DNA of 64,000 nucleotides from Nostoc sp. FACHB-110 (GTDB taxonomy: Bacteria; Cyanobacteriota; Cyanobacteriia; Cyanobacteriales; Nostocaceae): NCBI RefSeq assembly GCF_014697425.1, contig NZ_JACJRU010000024.1, positions 1 through 64,000 of the forward strand, read 5' to 3'. Made by a program: the position numbers and the translations under genes. The notes beneath the pieces are model-generated. The model saw only the letters and a program-made list of their open reading frames with translations. It searched no databases and was not told where the DNA came from. The first letter of the stretch is position 1, and every line of letters starts with the position of its first letter. Positions 1 to 8,368 of this stretch are shown piece by piece.

Positions 1-1071
1 GTGCGCCTAGAGGCCGCAAACATCTGCTTTCACATCATCGATACAGGTATAGGTATTGCCCCAGAAGCGATAGGTAAGTTATTTCAGCCGTTTGTACAGC
101 TTGACAGCAGCCTGAACCGCCAATACAATGGCACGGGTTTAGGCTTGGCATTAGTCCATCGAATTGTCACTTTGCATGGTGGTACTGTCTCAGTTAATAG
201 TCAAGTTGGCCAGGGCAGTTGTTTTAGTGTTTGCATTCCCTATTGTCCTGGCGATGATTTTTCAGTTCAATCAGTGACAACTTTATTTTCTAACTATTGT
301 TTCAAAACAAGTAATGCTCCAGTATTGATTATTGAAGATTCAGTGCCAGCAGCTGAACAAATTTCGCGCTACTTAAGTGAAATCGGGATGCAGCCTATTG
401 TCTATTCCCAAGGCGAAGGAGCCTTAAAAGAAGTGCTACGTCTGCAACCGGCACTGATTATTTTAGATTTACAATTACCCCATCTATCAGGTTGGGATTT
501 GCTAGAGCAGTTCAAGTCAAATTCTGCAACCAAAGATATTCCCGTAATTATCATTTCTGTGGTTGATGAGCATGAGCCAGGTTTGAGCCAAGGAGCATTT
601 GCATATTTGGTGAAACCAATTACTCGCGTACAACTTCAAGCCGCTATAGATAAATTGCAAACTGCTGCTCCTTCGCCAGCGCAAAATCTCAATGGATTAC
701 CTAAAACCCCGGTGATTTTGTTAGCAGAAGATAACCAAGCCAATATTGATACTATGTCTGGTTATCTTGAAAGTCGGGGATATCATTTGATTATGGCTCA
801 CGATGGTCAACAAGCGATTGACCAAGTTCATGCTCAACACCCCGATTTAATTGTTATGGATATTCAAATGCCAGGGATGGATGGGTTAGAGGCGATTCGC
901 CACATCCGTAGAGAGCCGGAGTTTGGCCATTTGCCGATTATTGCCTTGACAGCTTTAGCTATGCCTGGCGATAGGGAAACTTGTTTAGCGGCTGGTGCTA
1001 ATGAATATCTCACCAAACCTGTCAAACTCAAACAGCTTGTTACCACTATTCAACAACTTTTAGAAAGATAA
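1..1071 (+). CDS. Hybrid sensor histidine kinase, C-terminal part (ATPase domain plus two receiver domains), cut by window start
   Basis: The reading frame is open at base 1, so the N-terminal sensor part and the phosphorylated His lie outside the window; the GTG at base 1 is probably not the true start. Residues 1-80 are the end of a histidine-kinase ATPase domain, with the G1 box DTGIGI (14-19) and the G2 box GTGLGLAL (44-51). Two receiver domains follow, at about 107-220 (phospho-acceptor D156, conserved K205) and 237-354 (acidic pair E243-D244, phospho-acceptor D287, motif MDIQMPGMDG). This is a phosphorelay protein: autophosphorylation upstream, then transfer to one or both receivers. 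The next gene starts 12 bases after its stop and encodes another receiver/kinase protein, so the two probably form one signalling operon. The input signal cannot be read from the visible part. Confidence 0.93.
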   Translation: MRLEAANICFHIIDTGIGIAPEAIGKLFQPFVQLDSSLNRQYNGTGLGLALVHRIVTLHGGTVSVNSQVGQGSCFSVCIPYCPGDDFSVQSVTTLFSNYCFKTSNAPVLIIEDSVPAAEQISRYLSEIGMQPIVYSQGEGALKEVLRLQPALIILDLQLPHLSGWDLLEQFKSNSATKDIPVIIISVVDEHEPGLSQGAFAYLVKPITRVQLQAAIDKLQTAAPSPAQNLNGLPKTPVILLAEDNQANIDTMSGYLESRGYHLIMAHDGQQAIDQVHAQHPDLIVMDIQMPGMDGLEAIRHIRREPEFGHLPIIALTALAMPGDRETCLAAGANEYLTKPVKLKQLVTTIQQLLER

Positions 1072-1083
1072 CAGACAATTTCG

Positions 1084-2163
1084 ATGGATACACAACCTTC
1101 TATTTTAGTAATCGATGATGAACCCGATAATTTCGATGTTGTAGAAGCTTTGTTAGATGGGGAAAATTACCAGCTATACTATACGCCGAGTGGTCAACAA
1201 GCTTTAGATCGCCTCAGTAGTTTTCAGCCAGATTTGATTTTGCTAGATGTGATGATGCCAGATTTAGATGGTATGGAAGTGTGTAAACGGATTAAAGCTG
1301 ATCCGCAATGGCAAGCAGTGCCGATAATCATGGCAACAGCCTTAACTGCTAAAGAAGATTTAGCTCGATGTCTGGGTACGGGTGCAGATGACTTTATTAG
1401 TAAACCCCTCAACGGTGTGGAGTTAAGAGCGAGAGTCAATTCGATGTTGCGGATTAAGCAGCATTACGACAGTCTTCAAGTGTTACTCAAACTGCGAGAA
1501 GACATGGTAAATATGATTGTCCACGATCTACGAAATCCTTTGGCTAGTATTGTCTTGGCTGCTGAAATTCTCCGCTTTCCTCACTTATCATCTGAACAAC
1601 AACAGATGAAAGTCGAGCAAATTAGGCTGGCTGGACAACAACTCCAAGCGTTGATTAATAGTTTGCTGATTATGGCTAAACTAGAATCAGGCAAAATGGT
1701 ACTTAACTACTCAGAAGTAAATTTAAATACAATTTGTACATCAGCATTAACAGATGTTGAAGTGATGGCTAGCCAAAAGAAAATAGCCCTCATGAGCGAA
1801 TTAACAGAATCTCATGCGATCGTTAAAATAGATGCGCTGATTTTTCGGCGAGTGCTAGATAATTTACTCAACAATGCTATTAAATTTTCCCCTTCTAACT
1901 CGCAAGTAAAGTTAACAGCCGAGTGTTTACCAACAGGTGGTGCTAAATTACAAGTGGCTGATTCTGGCCCTGGAGTGAAAGAAGATTTACGTCAAATTAT
2001 TTTTGAGAAGTATGAAATCGGGACTTTGATGCCAGAAGTTTCGCAAATTGGGTTAGGATTAGCTTTTTGCAAAATTGCTATTGAAGCCCATCAGGGCACT
2101 ATTTTTGTCGAAGATAATTATCCCAGAGGCACTATTTTTACAGTCTTACTTCCTGGCGAATAG
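1084..2163 (+). CDS. Response regulator-histidine kinase hybrid (REC-HisKA-HATPase)
   Basis: A 359-residue cytoplasmic protein without membrane segments. A receiver domain occupies residues 1-120 (acidic DDE near 11-13, phospho-acceptor D55, conserved K in SKPL near 107). A dimerisation/phosphoacceptor domain follows with the H-box HDLRNPLAS (H147), then an ATPase domain at about 250-358 with an N-box (LLNNAIKFSP), DSGPGV and GLGLAF. A receiver in front of a kinase is the usual form of a kinase that is itself controlled by an upstream phosphorelay. Because it lies 12 bases downstream of a hybrid kinase ending in two receivers, a cascade between the two is a reasonable inference. It converges on the next gene, with stop codons 3 bases apart. 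Target genes are unknown. Confidence 0.93.
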   Translation: MDTQPSILVIDDEPDNFDVVEALLDGENYQLYYTPSGQQALDRLSSFQPDLILLDVMMPDLDGMEVCKRIKADPQWQAVPIIMATALTAKEDLARCLGTGADDFISKPLNGVELRARVNSMLRIKQHYDSLQVLLKLREDMVNMIVHDLRNPLASIVLAAEILRFPHLSSEQQQMKVEQIRLAGQQLQALINSLLIMAKLESGKMVLNYSEVNLNTICTSALTDVEVMASQKKIALMSELTESHAIVKIDALIFRRVLDNLLNNAIKFSPSNSQVKLTAECLPTGGAKLQVADSGPGVKEDLRQIIFEKYEIGTLMPEVSQIGLGLAFCKIAIEAHQGTIFVEDNYPRGTIFTVLLPGE

Positions 2164-2166
2164 AGT

Positions 2167-2703
2167 TCATAACTCGATGATAAAACTATCTCGTAAATGA
2201 AAATCTGGTTTAGTGCCTTTATGCGCTAATGCCCAATAAGTAATTTGATTATTTTGTTGTTTAATCACACTAGTAATTGCCACATCAATTTTTTGGTCGG
2301 GAGGAATAATTTTAGCTAAATCTAACTGCAAATTCAGAGTAAAACTAGCAGATTTTTCTACATGAAATGGCAACTCGATAAAGGTAGTTTCTGTTTGCAT
2401 TCCTTGGCGATAGTGATCAAAACGATAAATATTCCAATCCCCAGCCGGAGAAAGGTTAAATTCCCAATAGCTTGTGGCATTTTTGAGACCGACAAAAAAT
2501 TCAAAGCAGGTATCTTGCCAAAGTTCGTGTTTGCGACTTGGTTGATTTGTTGGTGTCGCGATCGCAATTTCTGACAAATCACCCAGCAGCTTGTAAGTAA
2601 TCTCTAGTTGCTGCTGATTGCGAGTTATATTGCCTACAATTTGCACATTTGGTGGTAAGTTTTCGCCAGGGAATGCTTGCAGGGTAAAGATTTGTTGATT
2701 CAT
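2167..2703 (-). CDS. DOMON-like domain protein
   Basis: 178 residues, no signal peptide or membrane span. The sequence is beta-rich and reads like the cyanobacterial 'DOMON-like domain' proteins, with conserved stretches WQDTCFEFFVG and YWEFNLSPAGDWNIYRFDHYRQGM. DOMON-type folds bind heme or sugars in other proteins, but no ligand has been shown for this subgroup as far as I know. The ATG overlaps the stop codon of the upstream sugar-kinase-like gene in an ATGA (2700-2703), so the two are almost certainly translated from one message. That pairing, with the resemblance of the domain to carbohydrate-binding beta sandwiches, suggests but does not prove a role in sugar handling. Confidence 0.88.
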   Translation of the reverse strand: MNQQIFTLQAFPGENLPPNVQIVGNITRNQQQLEITYKLLGDLSEIAIATPTNQPSRKHELWQDTCFEFFVGLKNATSYWEFNLSPAGDWNIYRFDHYRQGMQTETTFIELPFHVEKSASFTLNLQLDLAKIIPPDQKIDVAITSVIKQQNNQITYWALAHKGTKPDFHLRDSFIIEL

Positions 2704-3818
2704 TTCATATCTTGAATAATTTGATGAATTTGATTGGCTTGAGATTCGATACTCTCAATCAGCTTAAACTGCACGATCGCTCTTGCTAAATTATGTTCTG
2801 GATACTTAACTTTAAAATAGACATTCCCGGCTAAATAGTCGGTAAAAAATCGCAATCCTAATTCAAACGTAATTAAACGAATGCCATCATACATATAGGC
2901 ATAGTCATTGTCGGTGAGAAATTCTTTGGCAACTGTCACATAACCTTGCAAAATACCTTGACATAAATCAGTGTCAAAATAAACACTATCCCATTGATTG
3001 GTTTCTTCACCAACTGGATTACAACCAGAGCGTAAACAGTCGCCAATATCATAATGTATTAATCCGGGCTTGACTGTATCTAAATCAATCACGCTCACTG
3101 CTTTTTGCGTTTGGATGTCAAACATGACATTATTAATTTTAGGGTCGCCATGCATCAAACGCAGTGGTAGTTTGCCTGCGGCTTTGGCATTTTCCAGGAT
3201 ATGTGCAAAGGATAAGCGATCGCTAACAAACTGTAAACAATAATTGACTTCTGGCGATACTTGTGGATTTGCTCGCGCTAAGACTTCTTGATAATGTTGC
3301 AAGTAATCGGGTGTAATGTGAAAACCAGGCAGCGTATCTGCAAGTTTCTCTGGCGGTAAATCACTAATTAAATTGTGAAACATCCCCAAAGCGTAACCAA
3401 TTTCTTTGGCATATGCGATATTTTGCATCGTATCAAAAGACTCTGCGCCTTGAATAAAACTGATTGCTCGCCAAAAAGCACCATCAGTATAAATGTAATA
3501 ATCTTGACAGTCTTTGGTTGACAATACCCTTGGCACTTCCCAACGCCGATTTAAGGGTGTCTGCTGCAAGCGTTGATAAACATGATCGCTAAAAATCCGC
3601 ATATTTCGCATAATCAATTGCGGTTGGCGAAATACTTGTGTATTAATGCGTTGCAACACAAATTGCGATTCTCTCGCTCCATCTAGCGTCACTAAGAACG
3701 TATCGTTAATATTGCCACTGCCAAATGCTGTTACACTACTTACCTGACCCTGGAGTGTAAATTGATCGGCAATAGTCAGTAAATTTTCGACAACCTGTAT
3801 TGTGCTATTTTGCGTCAT
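2700..3818 (-). CDS. APH-fold phosphotransferase, N-acetylhexosamine 1-kinase (NahK)-like
   Basis: 372 residues when started at the ATG at 3818, preceded by GAAGGA at a suitable distance; an in-frame extension to 3881 lacks such a site and reads as untranslated leader. The aminoglycoside-phosphotransferase fold is visible: a glycine-containing N-lobe (GSGNINDTFLV, 33-43), the catalytic loop HGDPKINN (223-230) and the metal-binding segment VIDLDTVKPG (243-252). The combination of 'KINNV' with 'VIDLDTV.PG...YDIGD' is the pattern of NahK-type kinases, which phosphorylate the anomeric carbon of N-acetylhexosamines, more than that of drug-resistance enzymes. So a sugar kinase is the best guess; the substrate is unproven. 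It is co-translated with the DOMON-like protein. Confidence 0.9.
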   Translation of the reverse strand: MTQNSTIQVVENLLTIADQFTLQGQVSSVTAFGSGNINDTFLVTLDGARESQFVLQRINTQVFRQPQLIMRNMRIFSDHVYQRLQQTPLNRRWEVPRVLSTKDCQDYYIYTDGAFWRAISFIQGAESFDTMQNIAYAKEIGYALGMFHNLISDLPPEKLADTLPGFHITPDYLQHYQEVLARANPQVSPEVNYCLQFVSDRLSFAHILENAKAAGKLPLRLMHGDPKINNVMFDIQTQKAVSVIDLDTVKPGLIHYDIGDCLRSGCNPVGEETNQWDSVYFDTDLCQGILQGYVTVAKEFLTDNDYAYMYDGIRLITFELGLRFFTDYLAGNVYFKVKYPEHNLARAIVQFKLIESIESQANQIHQIIQDMK

Positions 3819-4227
3819 CTTGGTGTGTTTCCTTCGCCTGCCATACATTGCACAAAGGCAATAGGAGACATAGTAGCGCAAGTTTTACATCAGGTTTGCA
3901 CAAATAAGTGTTGTAACAAAAATATTCATAATAGAAGAATACTTGATTTGGAAAAAAATCAGTACACCCAGATAATTCCTCTTGCCTCCTCCCCATATTA
4001 GTAGCAAACAGTTCTAGCTGGTGCGAAATCCTCCTATTGAAGGGGAGATTTAGATTCAGCTTCCGGCTTTTCTCGGTACTCAAGGATATTCAGTAATCTC
4101 ACGAGATGCCAATATCAAATCTTCCAGAATATTTGAAATTACTTGTTAGCTTGCGGGAATGATATGTAATAGCGTGGGTTTGTTTCAAAAAAATTAGGCT
4201 GTTCAAATTGCAGACTACCAATCACGA
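3819..4227. other. Intergenic region between divergent genes
   Basis: About 410 bases separating the divergent sugar-kinase-like gene and the MASE1 kinase, so it must hold both promoters. Open frames on both strands here have no coding character and no family resemblance. I see no convincing hairpin, repeat or known regulatory motif; promoter boxes could not be placed reliably. Confidence 0.5.
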
Positions 4228-6156
4228 GTGAATGATATGAATATCTGGAAATGGCTGCCTCAAAAATTATTTAGTCACATCAATTTAATCAAAAAGTATT
4301 TTTTTGCTAATTTTCGCCTCAATCTCGTAGTAATTATCATTTTGCTACCGATTCATTTTGCCCTAGCTATTATCTCTGGAACATTTACATTTCAAAATGG
4401 CATCACACCCATTTGGCCTTCCACGGGGGTATTTTTAGCTGCTTTACTTTTATGTGGGCGAAGGATTTGGTTTGGTATTTGGTTTTGTGATTTTGTAGTT
4501 TTTCACACACTTTTTTTACATCATATTTTAGCTAGCTTGATTGTTGGTTTTTTAGATTCCACAGATCCTTTAGTTGCTGGATTTTTAATTAAGCATTTTA
4601 TTCAAAAACGCAATCCGTTTAACCGTGTGCCAGATGTAATTTTATTTGTGGCTTTACTCATCCCTTATCCTATAATGAGTTCGGCAATTGGTACAGTAGT
4701 TCAATGTTGGGCTGGGATTACTGCTTGGGATGCTTATAAAATAGTTTGGCGCACTTGGTATACCAGTAATATTTCTGGGATGTTAATTATTGCACCAGTA
4801 CTATTAGTTTGGTTACAACCACTAAAAATTCACGATACTTACCACCTCATCTTCAATAACTTTCGCCCAAAAATCTTAAACTTTTCTGCTAATAATTTAA
4901 TTGAATATTGGCAATCACACTTATTAAAAATTAGTGAATTTATTTTAATTATAATTATCTTATTATTCATTGGTAATATTACTTTTTTGCGAGGTCATCC
5001 GTTAGAATATATGATGGTTTTTCCCTTAATTTGGTCAGCATTAAGATTAGGGCAGAAATCATCGACTTTGCTAATTTTAATTATGGCAGCGATCGCAGTC
5101 TTTGGAACTTCGCATGGCTTTGGCTCCTTTGCTAAAGGTAACGAGGTGAATCACTCTTTGGTGCTATTACAATCTTTTGTTGGAACACTAGCGATCGCTA
5201 CTCTAATTTTGTCTTCGGCTGTTCAAGAAAATCGCACAGCCACCTTACAATTACAACAAATGAATGAAGAATTAGAACAAAGAGTCGAAGAACGCACTTA
5301 TGAACTCCAGCAAGCCCAAGCCCATCTCATTCAACAAGAAAAAATGTCAAGTTTGGGACAATTAGTTGCCGGAGTTTCTCATGAAATTAATAACCCAGTT
5401 AATTTTATTCATGGCAATCTCAATCATATCCAAAATTACACCAGAGATTTATTAGATTTTATCAAGTTATATCAACATTATTATCCTGAACCTGTTACCG
5501 AAATTCAAAATAAATCAAAAGAGATTGATATAGATTTTTTACAAACAGATATCATTAAAATTATTAATTCTATGAACGTCGGCACTGAACGCATTCATAG
5601 TATTGTGCAATCACTACGTAACTTTTCACGGATGGATGAAGCCGAATTGAAGCAAGTTGACATTCATGAAGGCATAGATAGCACATTAGTAATTTTGCAA
5701 CACCGCCTACAAGCTAGCCCCTATTTTCCTGAGATGCAAATTATTAAAAATTATGGACAATTACCAAAAATAGAATGCTATCCTAGCCATCTGAATCAGG
5801 TATTTATGAACATTTTGACCAATGCCATCGATGCCCTAGAAGAATTATCCACGATTACTGATGATTTAGAAGAAAAAGCACCGACCATTACAATTCGGAC
5901 ATCCATGATTAATGCAGAATGGGCGGAAATTGCGATCGCTGATAATGGCCCTGGAATGTCTGAAGAAATTCAAAAAAACATTTTCAACCCATTTTTTACA
6001 ACCAAGCCTGTTGGCAAGGGAACAGGGATGGGAATTAGCATCAGCTATCAAATCATTACTCAAAAACATACTGGTCAATTGAAATGCTTTTCAACTTTAG
6101 GGAAAGGCACAGAATTTGTCATACAAATCCCTATCAGCAATCAGAACTACACATGA
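4228..6156 (+). CDS. MASE1-domain sensor histidine kinase
   Basis: 642 residues. Residues 30-330 form about eight membrane spans and match the MASE1 sensor domain: GTFTFQNGITPIWPSTGVFLA (51-71) and the WRTWYTSNISGMLIIAP segment (174-190) are typical. A short coiled coil (335-370, QQMNEELEQRVEERTYELQQAQ) links it to the kinase core, whose H-box is GVSHEINNPVNF (H385). The ATPase domain holds NILTNAIDAL, DNGPGM and the G2 box GTGMGISI. This 'SHEINNP' kinase type is abundant in cyanobacteria and usually works with separate response regulators. MASE1 signals are largely unknown. The GTG at 4228 and the ATG at 4237 are both possible starts; neither has a strong ribosome-binding site. It stands alone. 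Confidence 0.93.
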   Translation: MNDMNIWKWLPQKLFSHINLIKKYFFANFRLNLVVIIILLPIHFALAIISGTFTFQNGITPIWPSTGVFLAALLLCGRRIWFGIWFCDFVVFHTLFLHHILASLIVGFLDSTDPLVAGFLIKHFIQKRNPFNRVPDVILFVALLIPYPIMSSAIGTVVQCWAGITAWDAYKIVWRTWYTSNISGMLIIAPVLLVWLQPLKIHDTYHLIFNNFRPKILNFSANNLIEYWQSHLLKISEFILIIIILLFIGNITFLRGHPLEYMMVFPLIWSALRLGQKSSTLLILIMAAIAVFGTSHGFGSFAKGNEVNHSLVLLQSFVGTLAIATLILSSAVQENRTATLQLQQMNEELEQRVEERTYELQQAQAHLIQQEKMSSLGQLVAGVSHEINNPVNFIHGNLNHIQNYTRDLLDFIKLYQHYYPEPVTEIQNKSKEIDIDFLQTDIIKIINSMNVGTERIHSIVQSLRNFSRMDEAELKQVDIHEGIDSTLVILQHRLQASPYFPEMQIIKNYGQLPKIECYPSHLNQVFMNILTNAIDALEELSTITDDLEEKAPTITIRTSMINAEWAEIAIADNGPGMSEEIQKNIFNPFFTTKPVGKGTGMGISISYQIITQKHTGQLKCFSTLGKGTEFVIQIPISNQNYT

Positions 6157-6258
6157 ATTGATACATACAACCTTAATCTCAGTCTCCACAGCTAAACTTT
6201 GTGCGTCAGTCCTGTGAATTTGGGAATACTCAACCCATCAGGTGTGAGGATTTAGCTA

Positions 6259-7374
6259 GTGGTAGAAGAACGGGCGTATTGGTTAGCTTGGACACAAATT
6301 TCTGGGATTGGCCCGGTTTTGCTGCGAAGATTGCACCAGCATTTTGGTAACTTATCAACGGCTTGGCAAGCTACCAAGACAGAATTAGCAGCAGTTGAAG
6401 GTTTTGGGGTGCAAACTTTAGAAAAAGTAGTTAAACAGCGATCGCATCTTCATCCAGCACAGTTACTCAGTCAACACCAGCAAGAAAACCCCCATTTTTG
6501 GACACCAGCCGATGCTGACTATCCCCGCTTGTTATTAGAAACGCCCAGCCCACCGCCAGTTTTATACTATCGGGGTGAAATTGATTTATTAGAAAATGCG
6601 GGACAAAAACCCTTAGTTGCGGTTGTAGGAACGCGTCAACCTTCCGAGTATGGTATTCGCTGGACTCGGCAAATTAGCACAGCTTTGGCTCAAAATGGTT
6701 TTACTGTTGTGTCGGGAATGGCAGAAGGAATCGACACAGAAACTCACAGTGCCACTATCAAAGCAGGTGGAAGAACTTTGGCTGTATTGGGAACGGGTGT
6801 AGATGTGATCTATCCCCACAAAAATCGAGATTTATATCATCAAATTTTAGGTGCAGGATTGGTGCTGAGTGAGTATCCAGCGAAAACCCCACCAGACCGC
6901 CAGCATTTCCCCAGGCGGAATCGCATTATTGCAGGCTTAAGCCGAGCGATATTAGTCATAGAAGCACCTTTAAAATCTGGGGCGTTAATTACCGCAACTT
7001 ACGCCAACGATTTTGGTAGAGATGTTTATGCTTTACCAGGGAGATTAGATGATTATCCGTCGCAAGGCTGTTTAAAGTTAATTTCTCAAGGGGCTTCGTT
7101 AATTTTTCGAGAATTAGACGAACTGTTAACGATGTTAGGCGCAGTCCCCAAACTCGATGCTGTGACTACTTCCCCACCCCCAGAAAAGTTAATGCCCACT
7201 TTATCACCGCAAATGCAGCAAATCATCGATGCGATCGCCTGTGATACTTTATCATTTGATGCTATTGTCCATAAAACAGGCAATCCGGCTAGTTCCGTTT
7301 CTAGTGTTCTATTACAGTTAGAACTTATGGGTTTAATTTCGCAACTGCCAGGAATGCGTTATCAAAAAAGTTAA
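6259..7374 (+). CDS. dprA: DNA-processing protein DprA
   Basis: 371 residues, GTG start. DprA loads RecA onto incoming single-stranded DNA during natural transformation and protects it. An N-terminal helix-hairpin-helix/SAM-like part (ISGIGPVLLRRL, VEGFGVQTLEKV) precedes the Rossmann-like DprA fold with VVGTRQPSEYG (GTR at 124-126), SGMAEGID, LGTGVDVIYPHKN, EYP and FPRRNRIIAGLS, all hallmark motifs. A winged-helix domain (about 305-371, ending LELMGLISQLPGMRYQK) matches the DprA C-terminal domain. Length is usual for the family. The methyltransferase gene follows 24 bases downstream in the same orientation. Presence of dprA is consistent with competence, reported for several cyanobacteria. 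Confidence 0.96.
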   Translation: MVEERAYWLAWTQISGIGPVLLRRLHQHFGNLSTAWQATKTELAAVEGFGVQTLEKVVKQRSHLHPAQLLSQHQQENPHFWTPADADYPRLLLETPSPPPVLYYRGEIDLLENAGQKPLVAVVGTRQPSEYGIRWTRQISTALAQNGFTVVSGMAEGIDTETHSATIKAGGRTLAVLGTGVDVIYPHKNRDLYHQILGAGLVLSEYPAKTPPDRQHFPRRNRIIAGLSRAILVIEAPLKSGALITATYANDFGRDVYALPGRLDDYPSQGCLKLISQGASLIFRELDELLTMLGAVPKLDAVTTSPPPEKLMPTLSPQMQQIIDAIACDTLSFDAIVHKTGNPASSVSSVLLQLELMGLISQLPGMRYQKS

Positions 7375-7398
7375 TTTAACGCACACAGGAGGCAAACA

Positions 7399-8127
7399 AT
7401 GGCATTAGCTGGGATAAAAATTGTGTTAGTCGAACCAGCTGGCCCGATGAATGTGGGCGCAATAGCGCGGGTAATGAAAAATTTTGGACTCACTAATTTA
7501 GTATTAGTCAATCCCCAATGTAATCATTTATCAGCAGAAGCCATGAAAATGGCTGTTCATGCCAAAGATATTTTAGAATCAGCAGTATTAGAAAGCACAC
7601 TGCCAGCCGCTTTACAAGGATGTGTACGAGCCATCGCCACCACCGCCCGTGTGCGTGATTGGCAAACTCCAATGGAGAACCCCCGCACAGCTTTACCTTG
7701 GTTACTCGAAGAACCTGAAAAATCCTCCGCTTTAATTTTTGGTAGAGAAGACCGGGGATTAAGTAATGAAGAACTCAACTATGCCCAACGATTTGTCCGT
7801 ATTCCCAGTAGCGAAATTTATCCTTCTTTAAATTTAGCTAGTGCTGTAGGTATTTGTTGTTATGAACTAGCTCAACAGGCAAATACTACTCAACCACAGA
7901 CCAGCCAACCAACAGAATTAGCACCTTTAGAGCTTGTGGAAGAATATTACCAACAATTAGAATCTCTACTGTTGAATATTGGTTACATCTATCCTCATAC
8001 AGCAGTAAGTCGGATGGAAAAATTTCGCCAGTTATATAACCGCGCGCGACTCACAACCAAGGAAATCGCCTTGTTACGCGGTATCATCCGGCAAATGGAA
8101 TGGGCAATTAACCATCGCCATCAGTAA
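7399..8127 (+). CDS. trmJ: tRNA/rRNA 2'-O-methyltransferase of the TrmJ/SPOUT family
   Basis: 242 residues, preceded by ACAGGAGGC, a strong ribosome-binding site. The N-terminus IVLVEPAGPMNVGAIARVMKN (8-28) is the substrate-side motif of SpoU/TrmH-like methylases and TrmJ in particular. IFGREDRGLSNEEL (113-126) and IPSSEIYPSLNLASAV (135-150) form the SAM-binding trefoil knot. The C-terminal helical extension (MEKFRQLYNRARLTTKEIALLRGIIRQMEWA) is characteristic of TrmJ, which methylates the ribose of nucleotide 32 in several tRNAs. Exact substrate cannot be proved from sequence; a related rRNA methylase is the alternative. It probably shares a transcript with dprA upstream. Confidence 0.92.
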   Translation: MALAGIKIVLVEPAGPMNVGAIARVMKNFGLTNLVLVNPQCNHLSAEAMKMAVHAKDILESAVLESTLPAALQGCVRAIATTARVRDWQTPMENPRTALPWLLEEPEKSSALIFGREDRGLSNEELNYAQRFVRIPSSEIYPSLNLASAVGICCYELAQQANTTQPQTSQPTELAPLELVEEYYQQLESLLLNIGYIYPHTAVSRMEKFRQLYNRARLTTKEIALLRGIIRQMEWAINHRHQ

Positions 8128-8368
8128 TTTTTAGTTTTACCAGAAATCACGCATCAGTCTTTTGTATTCAAAACTCACCACCCAGCACTCAAATACATAT
8201 GATGATGAAAACTTATGCTACATCGATTAATATAGACGCATTCTTACCCCAAAATAGATAATATGACTTAAACTAAACACACGAATGCTACTGAGTAGTA
8301 TAAGTTATGGTATAAGTTTTGGGTCGGGAGTCTGCTAGAAAAATTTGAGTGAGTCACAAGGAGTAGCA

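Noticed and set aside
2558..2565. GCGATCGC octamers as regulatory sites
   Set aside because: This is the HIP1 palindrome, present all over cyanobacterial genomes in genes and between them; individual copies carry no site-specific meaning.
3805..4083. Minus-strand open frame upstream of the sugar-kinase-like gene
   Set aside because: It overlaps the true start of that gene in another frame, lacks a ribosome-binding site and its translation (Cys/Phe/Tyr-rich) resembles no protein.
8345..8368. Upstream TTG start for the serine hydrolase
   Set aside because: The GTG at 8369 has an ideal AAGGAG five bases before it; the TTG has none.
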